Below are positions 49,573 through 57,613 of a stretch of 64,000 nucleotides of DNA, one piece after another. Position 1 is the first letter of the stretch; each line of letters opens with the position of its first letter. Origin of the DNA: JAMQPK01 sp963782595. Lineage in GTDB: Bacteria; Acidobacteriota; Vicinamibacteria; Vicinamibacterales; JAMQPK01. The notes below the pieces were generated by a model. That model was not told where the DNA came from. It ran no database searches and saw only the letters and a program-made list of their open reading frames with translations. The stretch is from contig CAWAKJ010000007.1 in the NCBI GenBank assembly GCA_963782595.1, positions 62,001 to 126,000 on the forward strand, in the 5' to 3' direction. Made by a program: the position numbers and the translations under genes.

Positions 49573-50700
49573 CTAGTGTCCTGTAACCGTGGTTCGTGAC
49601 ATTGGTTGCGCGGCCCGCGCGTCGACGGTCCGCTGGGCGAATCGGGCGATGCTCGCCAGGATCTCGTCGGCGCTCTTGGTCCAGACGAACGGCTTCGGAT
49701 CGGCCTGATGGGCGTCGATGAATTCCTGGATGGCGGCTTTGAGTTGCGGCACGCTGCGGAACGTGCCGCGCCGAATCTGCTTCATCGTGAGCTCGGCAAA
49801 CCAGCGTTCGACGAGGCTGAGCCACGAGCCGTACGTCGGGGTGAAGTGCACGTGAAAGCGCGGGCGTTTGGCGAACCAGTTGCGGATCAGCGCCGTTTTG
49901 TGGGTGCTGTAGTTGTCCATGATGATGTGCACGTCGAGTCGACGCGGGCACGCGCGCGTCGATCAGATCGAGGAATTCGCGGAACTGCGCCGAGCGATGC
50001 CGTTGATGAAACTGCGTGATCACCTCGCTCGTCTTCGCGTTGAGCGCGGCGAACAACGTCGTCGTGCCGTGGCGCTTGTAGTCATGCGTCCGGCGTTCCA
50101 CTTGGCCCGGGTTGCAGCGGCAGCAGCGGCTGCGTGCGGTCGAGCGCCTGGATCTGCGGCTTCTCATCGACGCAGAACACCGCCGCATGCGCCGGGGGAT
50201 CCAGATACAGGCCGACGATGTCGCGGACCTTCTCGACGAGCAGCGGATCGTTCGACAGCTTGAACGTCTCGCTCCGATGCGGCTGCAGCCCGAACGTGTG
50301 CCAAATGCGGCTGATCGCCGTGTGACTGAGGCCGACGGCTTTCGCCATCTCGCGCGTACTCCAGTGCGTCGCGCCGCGCGGCGTCGTTTCCAGCGTGCGA
50401 ATGATCACCTGCTCCACCTGCTCGTCCGTGATCGTGCGTTTGGCCCCGGGCCGCGGCTCATCGTAGAGCCCGTCCAGTCGATGCGTGACGAACCGACCGC
50501 GCCATTTGCAGACCGTGCCCGGGCGTGACGTGCAGCCGCCGCGCGACGACCTTGCTGTCGGTGCCCTCGGCGCACGCCAAGATGATCCGCGCGCGACGCG
50601 CCAGCGCCGCCGCCGATCGCGATCGATGCGCCAGCGAGTCCAGTCGCTGCCGTTCGTCCGTCGTCAAGATCAACGCAACCTTTGGGCGTCCCTTTCGCAT
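49573..50700 (-). pseudogene. IS630 transposase broken by three +1 frameshifts
   Basis: Four consecutive frames together encode one transposase. The HTH part starts MRKGRPKVALILTTDERQRL. The middle has HWSTREMAKAVGLSHTAI and FCVDEKPQIQALDR with the first catalytic Asp. It continues with TTLFAALNAKTSEVI, and the end has IIMDNYSTHKTALI (second Asp) and YGSWLSLVERWFAELT (Glu). The breaks are near 50517, 50107 and 49940. Each needs removal of one base. The first two fall in the same heptamer, CCCGGGC. The DDE residues all survive, so decay is recent or the breaks are sequence errors. Confidence 0.88.
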
Positions 50701-50769
50701 GCTCGCCTCCTTGTAGGGCAGTACGAGCGGGCCGCGCCATTTGTTTCAGTTTCTACGGTTACAGGACAC
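49576..50769. mobile_element. IS630-family insertion sequence
   Basis: The 1194-bp element is bounded by perfect 15-bp terminal inverted repeats, GTGTCCTGTAACCGT at 49576 and its reverse complement ending at 50769. A TA dinucleotide flanks each end (49574-49575 and 50770-50771), the target duplication expected of IS630/Tc1-like elements. It carries one transposase gene on the minus strand, broken by frameshifts. The ends are intact, so transposition in trans is possible. It interrupts the last codons of a small ORF on the minus strand. Confidence 0.92.
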
Positions 50770-50895
50770 TAGTTCTGGGAACGTCCTTTCAATTGCGATA
50801 ACTTCTGCCTTTAACAATTTGAGAGTTTGAGCGGCCGCTTCTCTTGCAAGTTCCTTTAGTTGATTGATATTAAGTCCCTGTCCGACACCCGTCAT
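50746..50895 (-). CDS. Small ORF whose 3' end is interrupted by the IS630 element
   Basis: ATG 50895, five bases after GGAGG, opens a 49-codon frame: MTGVGQGLNINQLKELAREA, then a helical stretch to ERTFPEL. The last seven codons lie inside the insertion sequence. If the element and one TA are removed, the frame ends after ...FPELD at a TAA that overlaps the amidohydrolase stop. The original product was therefore about 43 residues. It is amphipathic and charged; I do not recognise a family. Ribosome-binding site and clean reconstruction argue that it was a real gene. Confidence 0.55.
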   Translation of the reverse strand: MTGVGQGLNINQLKELAREAAAQTLKLLKAEVIAIERTFPELVSCNRRN

Positions 50896-51492
50896 CGTTG
50901 CCTCCAAAACGAGCGGATTCGTTCAAAAAGTGCAATTCATGGCGCCAATTTGGTAGGACGACCACCGACAGCTTGGATGGATATAGAGATTCCGAATTGA
51001 CTTTGTGGGCCTGACGATTCTGCCCGATCGGTGTTGCCCTACATGAAGTTGGTCCGCTCACAATGCCTGTATTCATTGCTGACACGCACAATGAGCACAG
51101 TCAGGACATTCGGCCTAGGCGAACTCCCGTGAGAATCAAGTTATCGGTCGTAGTCGAAAGACACTTCGGCATTGATTCAGAACAATCGTGGGATTAAGCT
51201 CACGCCTCGCCGCCGGTTCCGGCGCGTCAACGATCAATGAGTTCGTAGGCTGCACTCGGAGCGAAGGTGGATAACCTCGATCAATGGTGTTTCGCGTGGT
51301 TCGAAGCGAGCGCGGGCCAGGGTTAGGACCTTATTTGGGTTGTGGCTCGCCGCGGTGCCGGGAGCGATTATTAGCGTGTCTTGCGTCGATGGCGACCCTG
51401 CGCTTCACGCGCGGATCGAACCCGTTGCCGCGCCTTGAGGCCCAACGGGTGCGTTCGGATCTTGTATTTGAATGTTTTGCAGGGAAGCTAAG
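50896..51492. other. Non-coding stretch upstream of the phosphopantetheinyl transferase
   Basis: I see no supportable gene in these roughly 600 bases. A short ORF at 51284-51538 on the plus strand runs into the transferase start in another frame and has no family features. A small dyad (CGCCGG-TT-CCGGCG) occurs near 51210. Base composition is mixed and lower in G+C than the first 48 kb. Promoters for the divergent small ORF and the transferase are expected here but cannot be pinned down. Confidence 0.4.
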
Positions 51493-52290
51493 ATGCCTCT
51501 TGCGATTGACTTTGATGAGGTTCATGTCTGGTATCTAGAAACCCAAGGGATTGGCGAAGAAATTGTCGGCCAAACCGACGCCATTCTTTCATATGAAGAA
51601 CGAGTGTGCCGCGATCGCTTCCGCTATTTTCGAGATCGTCGTGACTATGCCATTGCGCACGACCTCCTGCGCAAATCGCTATCGAGGTACCGTCCCTTTT
51701 TGCCCACTACCTGGCAATTTATGACTGACGTGCGCGGGAAACCGTATCTCAAGACACCAGATCAGGATCTTTCACATCCGGTCACTCCTCCCCTGATGTT
51801 TAATCTCTCTCATTGTCATGGGCTAGTTGCATGCGCGGTCGCCCTCGTTGCAGTTGGCGTCGACGTCGAACGCGTCGACAGGATTCAACACCTCGACGAG
51901 TTTGCGGAGCGGTATTTGTCGCACGCAGAGGTTGCGCCACTACGCACTGAGACCAACACGCGTCAGCAGGCATGTCGGCTGATTGAGTTGTGGACATTAA
52001 AAGAGGCCTTTATCAAGGCAACTGGCGATGGACTATCAGAGCGGCTCGGCTCGTTCGCATTCGAATTTGAGTGCCCCAGCACCATCAACTTCAAGCCACC
52101 GGCGGCTGTACCCTCCACGGCGTGGCACTTTGGATTGTTCGAACCAACGCCCGACACGCGCTTGGCCGTCGCCCTGCGAGTGGCTTCTTCGAAGATGCCT
52201 CGACTGATTGTGCGCGCAGCCAACGATCCGAGCTTGCAAGCCCTGACACCTTTGCGAGTGACTATGCTGCCTTCGCCCCGCGAACCGTAG
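51493..52290 (+). CDS. 4'-phosphopantetheinyl transferase, Sfp type
   Basis: This 265-residue enzyme transfers the phosphopantetheine arm of CoA to a serine of carrier proteins. The diagnostic motifs are present: FNLSHCHGLVACAV, VGVDVERVD (metal-binding Asp-x-Glu) and LWTLKEAFIKATGDGLS with the catalytic WxxKEA. The N-terminal domain includes RFRYFRDRRDYAIAHDLLR, also typical of Sfp/HetI-type enzymes. ATG 51493 is preferred over 51472 because AGGGAAG precedes it. The natural partner in this window is the ACP at 62105-62689. A dedicated Sfp-type enzyme usually signals secondary metabolism. Confidence 0.92.
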   Translation: MPLAIDFDEVHVWYLETQGIGEEIVGQTDAILSYEERVCRDRFRYFRDRRDYAIAHDLLRKSLSRYRPFLPTTWQFMTDVRGKPYLKTPDQDLSHPVTPPLMFNLSHCHGLVACAVALVAVGVDVERVDRIQHLDEFAERYLSHAEVAPLRTETNTRQQACRLIELWTLKEAFIKATGDGLSERLGSFAFEFECPSTINFKPPAAVPSTAWHFGLFEPTPDTRLAVALRVASSKMPRLIVRAANDPSLQALTPLRVTMLPSPREP

Positions 52291-52664
52291 TGGTTGGACC
52301 AGATTGTCGAGAGGTGTTAATTCTGATGCGGCGATCATCTCAGCGACACGTCGTCCTCATGCGGCGTGCGATCTTTCAGATTGACCTGTACCCATTTACG
52401 AGTGATGGATTCATTGAGATCGACAGCGCCACAACGATCCATGCCGCCGCATTCTCTTAAGCCTATGGCCAAGCCGAGTACGATTCGCATCCGCGCTGCT
52501 CAGGCCTCGGAATCGCTGCGGGGGCATCATGTCGTACAGTCGTGACCCATTGCCAACACGGCGATACTTCCCTTCATTGCAGAGAAATACCGACTGGCTA
52601 CGATTGGTTCTATTTCTACAGTTACGGGAACTAACCTCGCATCGGCTAGACAGTAAATCTAAGT
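52291..52664. other. Non-coding stretch with a possible decayed IS630 end
   Basis: No gene is supportable here. At 52613-52633 the sequence TTTCTACAGTTACGGGAACTA resembles the right end of the IS630 element at 50752-50771 (TTTCTACGGTTACAGGACACTA), differing at a few positions. It may be the relic of an older insertion. A short frame with MRRSSQRHVVLMRRAIFQ overlaps the transferase end and looks like noise. Confidence 0.3.
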
Positions 52665-53450
52665 CTAACCATTGCTCCTCAGACTGCCAGGTGCCGAACT
52701 TCGATGAACAATCTCACTGTAGACGCGCCGCCTATATGCTTTCGGTGATACACCGCACAGCTGTTTGAAATGTCGATTTAGCAATGTTGCACTGGAGTAA
52801 CCTACTAACTCGGCGATTTCTTTAATGCTGAGACACGCGTCAGAATACAGCAACATTTGGGCGTGTAGGATCCGAGCGCTGTGAAGATGACTCTCAAATC
52901 CACGACCTGTATGACGCTTAAGGAGTCGTGTAAGATGCCAGTGCGAAACTCCGATCTCTTCAGCGATTATCCGCAGATTGAGACGGTGACTTGTATGCCT
53001 CTGGCGGATAAGGCACAAAGCCTGCTGCACGCGAGTCTCAACTCGGCAAGCCGCGTACCGCGCAGTACTACACGCAGACGCGGCGCCGTCAGCATATTGT
53101 GCATCAGCGACCCCTTCCCACAGTATTCGAGCCCCCACCTCTTTGCCGATAGGTCTCCAATCGAGTGAACCGCCAATCCCTACGCCGGCAGCAGCACTAA
53201 GCAACTCGCCGAGTATCCCCTCGACAATGAAGCGCTCCGGCATCGACAGGATTGGGGGCGCATTAAGAAGATCACTCAACGATCCGCGCAGTCCTTCAAC
53301 CGTCAGTCCATCTAGCCGCCCAGCGACGACTTGACAGCGATCCGCCAGCCGGCGAATCCACACCCGACCTTCCTCGGACAGACCTTTCTCGACCATCTGT
53401 GAAGAAGAAAGAGTGGCAGGGGCAAACAGAACTGTCAAGATCAGCTCCAA
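52665..53450 (-). CDS. AraC-family transcriptional regulator
   Basis: The C-terminal 100 residues form a double helix-turn-helix of AraC type: LNLRIIAEEIGVSHWHLTRLLKRHTG, quoted in part, then CLSIKEIAELVGYSSATLLNRHFKQ and GVSPKAYRRRVYSE. The N-terminal part (about 1-150) is not a recognisable sugar-binding cupin and has no obvious response-regulator motifs. The frame opens at ATG 53450; ATG 53396 is an alternative start. It faces away from the phosphopantetheinyl transferase and sits inside the proposed cluster, so it may control it. There is no sign of truncation. Confidence 0.8.
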   Translation of the reverse strand: MELILTVLFAPATLSSSQMVEKGLSEEGRVWIRRLADRCQVVAGRLDGLTVEGLRGSLSDLLNAPPILSMPERFIVEGILGELLSAAAGVGIGGSLDWRPIGKEVGARILWEGVADAQYADGAASACSTARYAACRVETRVQQALCLIRQRHTSHRLNLRIIAEEIGVSHWHLTRLLKRHTGRGFESHLHSARILHAQMLLYSDACLSIKEIAELVGYSSATLLNRHFKQLCGVSPKAYRRRVYSEIVHRSSAPGSLRSNG

Positions 53451-54532
53451 GGGTAATCTTACGTGTCCGCTTCAGAATCGTTGGCGAAACAGACGAGGCT
53501 GATGTCCAATAAGATTCTTCCTTGCTCACCCTCGAGCGGCAATTTCATCCGTTAAGGGCCCCAAGGCCCGCCGGGTCAGAGGCATCTTGCAGTGATAGAT
53601 ACTTTTGCTGGAATCAAGATGTCGTTCGAGAGAATGTACGCGAGCCGCGGAGGCTGCTGCGTGCTGCGGTCAATCCCCAGAATCTTTCACAAGTAGACAC
53701 CGACTACTTGGTTGAACACTCGTTGCCGATACTTCGATTCGCACTGTGAAGGACGTCGGCCATTTTGAATCGATTGCCCGTTGGCGTTGATCAAGCGGCC
53801 AGCCTGATCGATTTCGTTGGCAACACAGATGCAGAGCTTGATAGTCTGTGCGTGACCTCCATCAGCTGAATCAACTGTGGGTGCGCGTTAATCGTGCGCG
53901 CTACTCGCAACCGTCGCCTCCAGCAATTACAGTAACTCACGATGAGAGGCGCAAATAGAGGAGCGCTGAATCAGTCCCTTATCGACGCGGCCAATCTGCA
54001 AATGCTTGCGCATTCCAACGCAGCGAGAGGCCTCAATGACAGGACCTGCTGCGCTACGAGTTGGGACCGTCTGGTGGCCTGCCTTCGACTCGCACCTCGA
54101 ACTAACGGGAATTGGCTGCACGCCGACAGGTCAGAAGGCCGCCATCGTGGGTCCAACGATCGAGGCGTAGTGGGCCGCGCTATCCGCTACAAACGAATTG
54201 ACCGGCGTTGACTGTCCAGCCCGTACGCCCTCTTCAGACCCGGGCGCAGATCGTCCGATCACATACGCGCGCGAGCAATAATTGATGAGTTTTTGACAAG
54301 AAGCATTCAATGTTTTGGATTGATTCCACGTATTCGCCAAGGTAATCTATTCCGGCACGCCCCACTTCAGTTACGTTCTACATCACTTAGTTTGACCTGC
54401 GCGCTACGCGTCTATGGCGGCAGCCTGTTTTCTTGCCGAAAATCCTTAAGATTCGACACTACTCTCAATCGTAGCTTCAGACATATCGCGCCAGGACTGT
54501 CATATACATCCCGGTTCCAACGAGGGCTACTA
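53451..54532. other. Long non-coding stretch upstream of the NusG-like gene
   Basis: About 1.1 kb without a convincing gene on either strand. Several short frames exist (for example 53522-53749 plus, 54131-54340 minus), but none has a ribosome-binding site together with recognisable sequence. The stretch may hold the leader and promoter of the NusG-headed operon. G+C is visibly lower than in the first 48 kb around 54270-54530. Decayed genes are possible but I cannot identify them. Confidence 0.4.
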
Positions 54533-54991
54533 ATGCTCCTGGTGTCCGCGCCGACGCGAAGGTGGTACTTAGTTCACACGAAAGCAGGTGAAGAAGCGAA
54601 GGCGGAGGCGAATTTGATTGCCGGAGGGATCGATACCTTCCTCCCGCGACTCCGCGTCGGCGGTACGCGCCGCTACTCAGGCAAGGCTCTGTTTCCAGGC
54701 TATTTGTTCGCCCACTTCGTTTTGGAAGAACGCTTCAACGATGTCCGCTTCGCTCGTGGCGTAGCGTCGGTAGTGGCGATGGGCGGCGGGCCGGTCTGCG
54801 TTGATAAAATTGTTGAGCGGCTCAAAAACCAGACCGGACCGGATGGTTTGGTTGACCTCACCAGTGGGTTACAGAACCACTCCTTCATTGCGATGCCCCA
54901 GGTTAGTCCCCAGCTGTCGCTTGCTTCGTTGTTGTCAGTGCGAAACCGCATTCGATTTCTCTTGACTGCAGTCAGTTGTCAGTCGAAATAG
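54533..54991 (+). CDS. Specialised NusG paralog (NGN domain only, no KOW)
   Basis: ATG 54533, eight bases after GAGGG, gives 152 residues. Residues about 8-105 are an NGN domain: RRWYLVHTKAGEEAKAEANL, FLPRLRVGG, ALFPGYLFAHF and VRFARGVASVVAMGGGPVCV. This is nearer RfaH/LoaP/TaA-type paralogs than housekeeping NusG. No KOW domain follows; the last 45 residues lack its glycine pattern, and no other frame supplies one. Paralogs of this type promote antitermination in long operons for polysaccharides or antibiotics. It heads a five-gene run with gaps of 7-26 bases. Confidence 0.85.
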   Translation: MLLVSAPTRRWYLVHTKAGEEAKAEANLIAGGIDTFLPRLRVGGTRRYSGKALFPGYLFAHFVLEERFNDVRFARGVASVVAMGGGPVCVDKIVERLKNQTGPDGLVDLTSGLQNHSFIAMPQVSPQLSLASLLSVRNRIRFLLTAVSCQSK

Positions 54992-55012
54992 TCAAGCACT
55001 GCGCGAAAGGTC

Positions 55013-56302
55013 ATGAACGCTCGAAGCGATCGACTGGTTCGCTCAGACGGATTCCACCCTGCCCTACCAAGGATGGCACGGTATCTGCGTCGGTATCCCC
55101 AACGAGCCACACTCGACATCGAAAGCAGGGTTGATGAACAGCTAACTGCCGCATTGTCACGATCCGCGCTGCCGCCGCGTGCAACGGTTGCGATACTTAT
55201 CGGAAGTCGGGGCTTGGCAAATTTATCAACGATTGCACGAGGTGCAGTGCGTGCGGTCAGCAAGTGCGGCTTTAGTCCCGTCGTTACTCCGGCGATGGGT
55301 TCACATGGAGGCGGAACCTGTAAGGGACAACTTGAGATTCTGGCTTCGTATGGGCTCACCGAAGGCGCCCTGGGGGCGCGCATCGAAGCCTGTGTCGAAG
55401 CTCAGCCCATTGGACGAACAAGCGAGGGAATGGACGTCTGGTGTTCTGCAGCGGCACTCCGAGCCGATGCGGTTGTTCCTATCAATCGCGTGAAACCACA
55501 TACTGACTTCCTGGGCAAGATCGGCAGCGGGGTGTTGAAGATGCTGGCCGTAGGCTTGGGCCACGAACAGGGAGCTCGGTCGTTTCACAGGATCGCTTCA
55601 CGAGTCGGGTACGAAGCTGCAATACGGTCCGCCGCGCGAGTCGTTCTGCGGACTGGCCTTGTAGTGTGTTGTGTCTGCGTCGTCGAGGATGAGCGCGGCA
55701 AAACGGCAATGCTTGAGGTTGTGGAACCTCACGAACTGGAAGGCCGCGAAGAAGCCTTCATAGTCGTGGCAAATACTTTTGCCCCGACGCTTCCGACCGT
55801 TCCCATCGACGTTCTGGTAATCGATAGGATCGGAAAAAACATCTCCGGTTCCGGCCTCGACCCACGACTTATCGGGCGATCACCCGCGAGTGTCGTCGAC
55901 GAACAGAGCCCTAGGCGTGTGTTCGTCCGCGAGTTGTCGAGCGAGACCTGTGGGAATGCTATCGGTATTGGATACGCGGACATCACGACCACTCGACTCA
56001 TTCGATCCATTGACTACGAGTCGACACATCTCAATGCACGCACCTCGCTGGGACTCCATGAGGCACGGATTCCGTTTTACTGCGATTGCGACCTCGACGC
56101 TATTGACCTGCTTCTCGACTCACTCGGTCTCGACGACAAGCGCGACGCGAAACTCGTCAGAGTAGCAGACACGCGATCGTTGACCGCATTCGATGTCTCA
56201 GAATCGCTTGCTCAGGAGGTCGAGCGTGACCCTGACATGCAGAAAGTGGAGGCGTTTCAACACCTGCGATTCGATGAGGATGGCAACCTGTTGGCCTTTT
56301 AG
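55013..56302 (+). CDS. LarA-like protein (nickel-dependent lactate racemase family, N-terminal domain type)
   Basis: The 429-residue protein has MGSHGGGTCKGQLEILASYG, INRVKPHTDFLGKIGSGVLKM, MLAVGLGHEQGARSFHRIA and DVLVIDRIGKNISGSGLD. These are features of the DUF2088/LarA superfamily, whose founding member racemises lactate with a nickel-pincer cofactor. LarB, LarC and LarE genes for that cofactor are not in the window, so cofactor use is uncertain. The gene follows the NGN gene by 21 bases. An epimerase or dehydratase step in the cluster product is one possible role. Confidence 0.82.
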   Translation: MNARSDRLVRSDGFHPALPRMARYLRRYPQRATLDIESRVDEQLTAALSRSALPPRATVAILIGSRGLANLSTIARGAVRAVSKCGFSPVVTPAMGSHGGGTCKGQLEILASYGLTEGALGARIEACVEAQPIGRTSEGMDVWCSAAALRADAVVPINRVKPHTDFLGKIGSGVLKMLAVGLGHEQGARSFHRIASRVGYEAAIRSAARVVLRTGLVVCCVCVVEDERGKTAMLEVVEPHELEGREEAFIVVANTFAPTLPTVPIDVLVIDRIGKNISGSGLDPRLIGRSPASVVDEQSPRRVFVRELSSETCGNAIGIGYADITTTRLIRSIDYESTHLNARTSLGLHEARIPFYCDCDLDAIDLLLDSLGLDDKRDAKLVRVADTRSLTAFDVSESLAQEVERDPDMQKVEAFQHLRFDEDGNLLAF

Positions 56303-56328
56303 GGTATGCCTCGAGAAGTAGCGATAAG

Positions 56329-56889
56329 ATGACGTCCCTGCCCACGATTCGCGGCGCGAGCGTCCTCATTCGCTCCCCACGCTTGCATGACGCCCCTCCC
56401 CTGTTTCGATATTTGCAGGACTCGCGAATCACACGGAACTTCTCATTTAAACCTCCGGATTCGATTGATGATGTTCGCAGTTTTCTGAAAAGATCGGCGA
56501 ACTATCGGCGTCTTAATATCAAGTATGTTTTTGTCATCGCGAACGTGACCGATGGACAGCCTCTGGGCCTGATATGGCTTCTTCATATTGTGCAATGCAA
56601 GAGCGCGCAAATAGTGACTTGGATTACGCCGGACTGTTGGGGCCGGGGAATCAACGCCGAGGCCAAGAGACTACTCTTCCATTTCGCATTTGACCAATTA
56701 CAGTTACATCGCGTCGAAGCGAGAATAACGGTCGAAAATGTGCGTTCGTGGAAGGCCTTTGAGAAACTTGGAGCGGTTCGTGAAGGCCGGTTACGGCAAG
56801 CGTTTATCAAAAACGGTCAGTGTAAAGACCAATATCTATATTCCATTCTGGCGACGGATTTGATGCATCTTCCCAAGAGACGACCCTAG
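56329..56889 (+). CDS. GNAT acetyltransferase (RimJ/RimL type)
   Basis: This 186-residue protein begins TIRGASVLIRSPRLHDAPPL and contains DCWGRGINAEAKRLLFHFAF (acetyl-CoA pyrophosphate loop, motif A) and LHRVEARITVENVRSWKAFEKLGAVREG (quoted in part: VENVRSWKAFEKLGA), which is typical of RimL-like N-acyltransferases. It would transfer an acyl group from CoA to an amine. The upstream stop is 26 bases before and the SDR gene starts 7 bases after, in one operon. The acceptor is unknown. Codon use is visibly richer in A and T than in the first 48 kb. Confidence 0.88.
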   Translation: MTSLPTIRGASVLIRSPRLHDAPPLFRYLQDSRITRNFSFKPPDSIDDVRSFLKRSANYRRLNIKYVFVIANVTDGQPLGLIWLLHIVQCKSAQIVTWITPDCWGRGINAEAKRLLFHFAFDQLQLHRVEARITVENVRSWKAFEKLGAVREGRLRQAFIKNGQCKDQYLYSILATDLMHLPKRRP

Positions 56890-56896
56890 CGCGAAG

Positions 56897-57604
56897 ATGA
56901 GAAAATCGCGCCGTAAGGTCGTCATATTCGGAGCATCGGCCGGAATAGGAAGGGAACTCGCACGAAGCCTGAGCTCCCGATATCCGGTCCTCGCAGTCTC
57001 GCGCAGCGGAGAATTAGCAGGGCAGCGGCAGGGTGTGGTCTGCGTAAGAGCAGACGTTCGAGAGTATAGCTCGGTGAGTGGCATCTTCGACTCACTAGAA
57101 GGGTGTCCCCTTAGAGCGGTGGTGAACTGTGCTGGCGTCGGCTGGTACGCCCCAGTGAATGACGACTACTCGCGGTATTGGGCCGAGATGTTTCAGACCA
57201 ATGTTGTCGGTATGCTCAATATCGTCGCGAACCTCGAACGCCGGAATGTGTGCGATCATTTTATTCACATTTCGTCACTCGCCGCCCACAGACCCTCATC
57301 GACTCCGGGCAGTATCGTCTATGCCGCTTCGAAAACCGCTTGTGCATCGATCCTCCTGCAGATGCGGAAATCGATTCGCCAATCGCGCAGTCGAATGAAG
57401 GTAAGCATGATCTCGCCGGGCTTCGTCGGCGGCACGAATTTCGAGAAACGATATTTCGAGAGCGCGCCGACGAAATCACAACCTCTGTACGACCGGTTCA
57501 AGCCTCTCTCGGTCAGTGATGTGGTTCGAGCCGTCGAGTGGGTGCTAACTGGAGACGCTGAGGTGACGGAGATCTGCATGAGTTCCTTCGAGCAGCCAGA
57601 CTGA
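56897..57604 (+). CDS. Short-chain dehydrogenase/reductase
   Basis: This 235-residue classical SDR has VVIFGASAGIGRELARSL (NAD(P)-binding), VVNCAGVGWYAPV (NAG motif variant), the catalytic Ser in HISSLAAHRP and YAASK at the Tyr-x-x-x-Lys site. The PG motif MISPGFVGGTNF follows. All catalytic residues are present. It would oxidise or reduce a hydroxyl or keto group. The start at 56897 is 7 bases after the GNAT stop. The preference for NADPH cannot be judged with certainty from the Ser-Arg pair in AVSRSGEL, though it points that way. Confidence 0.9.
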   Translation: MRKSRRKVVIFGASAGIGRELARSLSSRYPVLAVSRSGELAGQRQGVVCVRADVREYSSVSGIFDSLEGCPLRAVVNCAGVGWYAPVNDDYSRYWAEMFQTNVVGMLNIVANLERRNVCDHFIHISSLAAHRPSSTPGSIVYAASKTACASILLQMRKSIRQSRSRMKVSMISPGFVGGTNFEKRYFESAPTKSQPLYDRFKPLSVSDVVRAVEWVLTGDAEVTEICMSSFEQPD

Positions 57605-57613
57605 CATGGAGTT

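Noticed and set aside
49576..50769. IS630 element as the boundary of a horizontally acquired island
   Set aside because: Removing the element and one TA rejoins a small ORF cleanly across both flanks, so the flanks were already adjacent. The composition change to its right needs another explanation.
54131..54340. Small minus-strand ORF in the gap before the NusG-like gene
   Set aside because: It has a protein-like composition in its second half but no ribosome-binding site, no family I know and no conserved neighbour. I left it out of the CDS list.
54963..54974. Perfect 12-bp palindrome TGACTGCAGTCA near the end of the NGN gene
   Set aside because: It lies in coding sequence, is short and has no second copy that I found. 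A chance palindrome is likely.
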